A DNA stretch of 17,606 nucleotides. Origin: Gallionella sp. (GTDB taxonomy: Bacteria > Pseudomonadota > Gammaproteobacteria > Burkholderiales > Gallionellaceae). The stretch is from positions 1-17,606 of the forward strand of contig JADGRM010000011.1 of the NCBI GenBank assembly GCA_017880945.1, written 5' to 3'. The notes under the pieces were generated by a model, which was not told where the DNA came from, ran no database searches, and saw nothing but the letters and a program-made list of their open reading frames with translations. Shown in pieces: positions 14,789-17,606 of this stretch (positions are counted from its first letter, which is position 1; each line of letters opens with the position of its first letter). The position numbers and the translations under genes are program-made.

Positions 14789-15889
14789 ATGGCTAAAGTA
14801 AATTTTGACATCCCGCTGGATTTTTTGTGGGCCAAGACACCACCCCTGATAGGAGTGGATATTAGCTCGTCATCAGTCAAAATGGTCGAATTGAGTGAGT
14901 CACCCAAAAAAGGGGGCTACACCATTGAGCGTTACGCAATCGAGTTATTGCCTAAAGATGCCATTACCGACGGCAACATCAATAATCTTGATGCGGTCTC
15001 GGAGTGCATGCAACGTGCCTGGAAGCGAATGGGTACTCGTATCAAAAACATAAGTTTGGCACTGCCTGCGGCAGCAGTGATCACCAAGAAGATACTCTTG
15101 CCTGCCGGTCTGAGCGAAGAAGACCTGGAATATCAAGTCGAATCGGAAGCCAATCAGTACATTCCTTTTGCGCTGGAAGAAGTAAATCTCGACTTTCAGG
15201 TGATTGGGCCTGCGCCGAGCAATACCGAGGAGTTGGAGGTATTGCTGGCGGCTTCTCGCAAAGCGAACGTCGAGGATCGTGTTGCGGCTGCACAATCAGC
15301 CGGACTGAAAACCGTGGTCATGGATGTTGAACCCTATGCGGCCGAAACGGCTTTTGAGCAGATTCGTATTCAGTTACCAGAAGGCGCGGTCGATAAGTGT
15401 GTGGCGCTGATAGATATCGGTGCAGGCGTGATGAACGTCAATGTGTTGCGTAATGGGGAGTCGGTATATTCGAGGGACCAGCAGGTGGGCGGTGACCAAT
15501 TGACTCAGCAGATTCAAAGTGTGTTTGGTTTGTCTGCGGAAGAAGCAGAGTCAGCCAAGCGCAATGGAGGATTGCCGGATAATTATGAAACCGATATATT
15601 GTCGCCTTTCCGTGAGAACGTGGTGACGGAAATCGCTCGCGCATTGCAGTTCTTCTTCACTTCGACCCAATATCATGAGGTGGATTACATTGTGCTTTCG
15701 GGCGGATGTGCAGCGCTGCCTGGATTGGATGATGCGGTGGCAACCAAAACTCAGGTGAGCACCATGGTGGCCAATCCATTTGCCATGATGATGTTGTCGA
15801 GTCGTATCAAGCCGCGGCAATTGCAAGCCGATGCACCATCGCTGATCATCGCTTGCGGTTTGGCTATGCGTAGGTTCGACCCATCATGA
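14789..15889 (+). CDS. pilM: Type IV pilus assembly protein PilM
   Basis: 366 residues from the ATG at 14789 (MAKVNFDIPLDFLWAKTPPLIGVDISSSSVKMVEL). A TTG at 14762 in the same frame is less likely given the promoter position. It is a cytoplasmic actin-like (FtsA-fold) ATPase: the phosphate-1 region is GVDISSSSVKMVEL, the phosphate-2 region VALIDIGAGVMNVNVL, and the adenosine region VLSGGCAALPGL. It contains an SHS2 insertion in the middle. PilM binds the N-terminal peptide of PilN and couples the cytoplasmic side of the machine to the PilNOP inner-membrane complex. Its TGA overlaps the pilN ATG (ATGA). It is first in the pilMNOP series; pilQ is expected beyond the window. Confidence 0.95.
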   Translation: MAKVNFDIPLDFLWAKTPPLIGVDISSSSVKMVELSESPKKGGYTIERYAIELLPKDAITDGNINNLDAVSECMQRAWKRMGTRIKNISLALPAAAVITKKILLPAGLSEEDLEYQVESEANQYIPFALEEVNLDFQVIGPAPSNTEELEVLLAASRKANVEDRVAAAQSAGLKTVVMDVEPYAAETAFEQIRIQLPEGAVDKCVALIDIGAGVMNVNVLRNGESVYSRDQQVGGDQLTQQIQSVFGLSAEEAESAKRNGGLPDNYETDILSPFRENVVTEIARALQFFFTSTQYHEVDYIVLSGGCAALPGLDDAVATKTQVSTMVANPFAMMMLSSRIKPRQLQADAPSLIIACGLAMRRFDPS

Positions 15890-16485
15890 TACGCATAAAC
15901 TTATTGCCGCATCGGGCTGAAAAGCGCCAGGCTCGCCAAGTCCAATTTATCGCGCTCAGCGTCATTTCCGTGGTGCTGGGGGCAATGCTGGTGGGGGTCG
16001 TGCAGGTTGCGATCAGCACCGAGATATCGTATCAGGAAAGACGCAATGCATACCTGAAACAAGAAACGGCGGTGTTGGACAAGCAGATCGCGGAAATCAA
16101 CAAGCTTCGCGAGCAAACACAAGCCTTATTGGCGCGCAAGAATGTTGTGGAAACTTTGCAAAGTACGCGTTCCGATGTGGTGCACCTGCTGGATCAAATG
16201 TTGCGGATTTTGCCGGATGGAGTGTACCTCAAGACGCTCAAGCAGACAGGTAATAGAATCAATCTGGTTGGCTATGCCCAATCAAATGCGCGAGTTTCCA
16301 CATTGATGCGGGCAATTGAGGATTCACCCTGGCTTGATTCTCCCTCGCTGGTAGAAGTCCATGCTTCCGGTACGGGCGCAGCCCGGATCAGCGAGTTTAC
16401 GTTGAACTTCAACTTGACCAAGCCACAGGTCGCGGTTAGCACGCCTCCCAAACCAGTTGTTAAACCTGCGGGCGCACAGAATTAG
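15886..16485 (+). CDS. pilN: Type IV pilus assembly protein PilN
   Basis: 199 residues, overlapping pilM by 4 bases. The N-terminus MIRINLLPHRAEKR carries the INLLP peptide that docks in the PilM groove. One membrane helix (about 22-45, FIALSVISVVLGAMLVGVVQVAI) is followed by a periplasmic coiled coil (about 52-92, rich in E, K and Q) and a ferredoxin-like domain (about 100-175, ILPDGVYLKTLKQTGNRINLVGYAQ). The Pro-rich tail (STPPKPVVKPAG) is probably disordered. PilN forms a heterodimer with PilO in the alignment subcomplex. Length is at the upper end for the family (about 180-200). Confidence 0.95.
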   Translation: MIRINLLPHRAEKRQARQVQFIALSVISVVLGAMLVGVVQVAISTEISYQERRNAYLKQETAVLDKQIAEINKLREQTQALLARKNVVETLQSTRSDVVHLLDQMLRILPDGVYLKTLKQTGNRINLVGYAQSNARVSTLMRAIEDSPWLDSPSLVEVHASGTGAARISEFTLNFNLTKPQVAVSTPPKPVVKPAGAQN

Positions 16486-16490
16486 GTGTC

Positions 16491-17114
16491 ATGATGAAAT
16501 TAGCTGACCTGAAAAATCTAAATCCAAAAAAACCCGGCGCGTGGCCTTGGCCGGCAAAAATTATTGCTTTTGCTGTGATGTTTGTCGGCGTGGTTGTGGC
16601 GGGTGCGGTGTTAATCTGGCAAGGCCAATGGGATGAGCTGAGCAAAAGCAAATTGGAAGAAGACCAGTTGAAGGAAACTTTCCTGGTTAAAAAGAGGCAG
16701 GCGATCAACCTGGACTTGATCAAGAAACAGCTTACCGAAACTCAGGAATCCTTTGGGGCGCTGCTCAAGCAGCTGCCTAGCAAATCAGAAATGGATGCGT
16801 TGTTGACCGACATCAACCAGGCAGGTTTGGGGCGTGGGCTGCTGTTCGATCTGTTCAGGCCGGGTCCTGAAACGGTGAATGGTTCGTTCACCGAACAGCC
16901 CATTACCATCAAAGTGACGGGAAATTACGATGACATCGGCAAATTTTCCAGTGACATTGCAATGTTGCCGCGCATCGTAACCCTTAACGATATAGCAATA
17001 ACCCCTGCTGGCAGTGGCGGTGTGCTGACTTTGGATGCAACAGCGAAGACCTTCCGGTATCTGGATGAAGCGGAATTGGCCGCGCATAAGAAGCCGGCGG
17101 GAGCAAAGAAATGA
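16491..17114 (+). CDS. pilO: Type IV pilus assembly protein PilO
   Basis: 207 residues from the ATG at 16491. A second ATG directly after it (16494) is better spaced from the AGGTG at 16484-16488 and may be the real start. A short cytoplasmic N-terminus (LADLKNLNPKKPGAWPWPAK) leads to one membrane helix (about 23-44), then a periplasmic coiled coil (about 47-95) and a ferredoxin-like C-domain (about 98-190, ITIKVTGNYDDIGKFSSDIAMLPRIVTLNDI). PilO partners PilN and contacts the lipoprotein PilP. The gap to pilN is 5 bases and the overlap with pilP is 4 bases (ATGA). Confidence 0.95.
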   Translation: MMKLADLKNLNPKKPGAWPWPAKIIAFAVMFVGVVVAGAVLIWQGQWDELSKSKLEEDQLKETFLVKKRQAINLDLIKKQLTETQESFGALLKQLPSKSEMDALLTDINQAGLGRGLLFDLFRPGPETVNGSFTEQPITIKVTGNYDDIGKFSSDIAMLPRIVTLNDIAITPAGSGGVLTLDATAKTFRYLDEAELAAHKKPAGAKK

Positions 17115-17606
17115 GATTGATCTATGTTGCGCTTGTTGTGTTGTTGCTGTCTGGGTGTGGCGGTGAAGAATTTCAGGATTTGCGCGATTTCGTAAAAAAT
17201 TCCGGTGCGGACATGCGCGGCAAAATTGAACCGCCACCAGAGGTGAAGCCATATGGGTACTTTGCATACAACAATGAGACAAATTTGCCCAACCCTTTCA
17301 AGCCGCGCAAACAAGATGCGCGCACCGGCGGAAGCCCCGGAATAAACCAGCCGGACTTGGACCGCCCCAAAGAAGCTTTGGAAGAATTCCCGCTCGAAAA
17401 TCTCAAGATGGTTGGCTATCTTTACCAGAACAAAGTGGGATATGCGGTGATACGCGCTACCGATAACAAACTGTATCGTGTTAAATCCGGCAACCATCTC
17501 GGTTTGAACTTTGGCTTGATTAAAGAAGTGACCGATTCGTCGGTGATTATTAAAGAATTGGTGCAAGACAGCAGCGGTGACTGGACTGAGCGCGATAGTA
17601 GCCTGC
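17111..17606 (+). CDS. pilP: Type IV pilus assembly lipoprotein PilP (3' end cut by window)
   Basis: The frame is open from the ATG at 17111 to the window end, 165 codons. It starts MRLIYVALVVLLLSGCGGEE, a lipoprotein signal with lipobox LSGC and lipidated Cys16. A proline-rich, extended stretch (about 45-95, IEPPPEVKPYGYF, NPFKP) follows, as expected for the PilNO-binding region. Then comes the small beta-sandwich domain (about 103-165, LKMVGYLYQNKVGYAVIRATDNKLYRV) that contacts the secretin PilQ. The usual family length is about 175-180, so only some 10-20 residues are missing. PilP connects the inner-membrane PilMNO complex with the outer-membrane secretin. Confidence 0.94.
   Translation, partial: MRLIYVALVVLLLSGCGGEEFQDLRDFVKNSGADMRGKIEPPPEVKPYGYFAYNNETNLPNPFKPRKQDARTGGSPGINQPDLDRPKEALEEFPLENLKMVGYLYQNKVGYAVIRATDNKLYRVKSGNHLGLNFGLIKEVTDSSVIIKELVQDSSGDWTERDSSL

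Noticed and set aside
1..17606. Mobile elements, CRISPR arrays, defence or toxin-antitoxin genes, tRNA and rRNA
   Set aside because: None seen: coding genes fill nearly all of the window with housekeeping families, and no transposase, integrase, spaced direct repeats or RNA-gene signatures were found.

Overview
The window looks like chromosomal core sequence from a betaproteobacterium. The gene orders lptD-surA-pdxA-rsmA, thiD-thiE-hemL, engB-hemB and mrcA/pilMNOP point that way, and the protein wording and moderate GC suggest the Nitrosomonadales/Gallionellaceae; that genus-level placement is inference. There is no phage, transposon, CRISPR array, tRNA or rRNA. Genes are tightly packed and essentially all are housekeeping.

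Layout. (1) 1-1025, minus: an AmgK-like sugar kinase of peptidoglycan recycling, cut by the window edge. (2) 1095-6526, plus: a compact operon lptD-surA-pdxA-rsmA, covering outer-membrane LPS insertion, the periplasmic chaperone that folds LptD, vitamin B6 synthesis and 16S rRNA dimethylation. (3) 6593-6982, minus: gloA (glyoxalase I), convergent with rsmA and divergent from thiD. (4) 7080-10467, plus: thiD-thiE-hemL-engB with overlapping or near-touching junctions, covering thiamine, the tetrapyrrole precursor ALA and a ribosome-assembly GTPase. (5) 10634-11638, plus: hemB, the step after hemL in heme synthesis. (6) 12316-11714 and 14637-12325, minus: mrcA (PBP1A) followed by a small nucleotidyltransferase-like protein of unknown function. 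(7) 14789-17606, plus: pilM-pilN-pilO-pilP, the inner-membrane alignment complex of type IV pili, with pilP cut by the window end.

The most interesting non-coding stretch is 10468-10633, between engB and hemB. The minus strand there carries a classical intrinsic terminator (GC hairpin plus eight T) although no minus-strand protein gene precedes it. The RNA that would end there contains two C-rich segments matching the 3' end of 16S rRNA (anti-Shine-Dalgarno), one in the terminator loop. I call it a candidate small RNA. The plus strand of the same stretch has a strong Shine-Dalgarno before a 16-codon GTG ORF, which is the competing explanation. Second is a symmetric 10-bp inverted repeat between gloA and thiD that places a TAAAAT box on each strand. 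Third is a nested inverted-repeat cluster after hemB. The 200-residue protein after mrcA keeps a nucleotidyltransferase-type motif with one metal-binding acid replaced by Asn.
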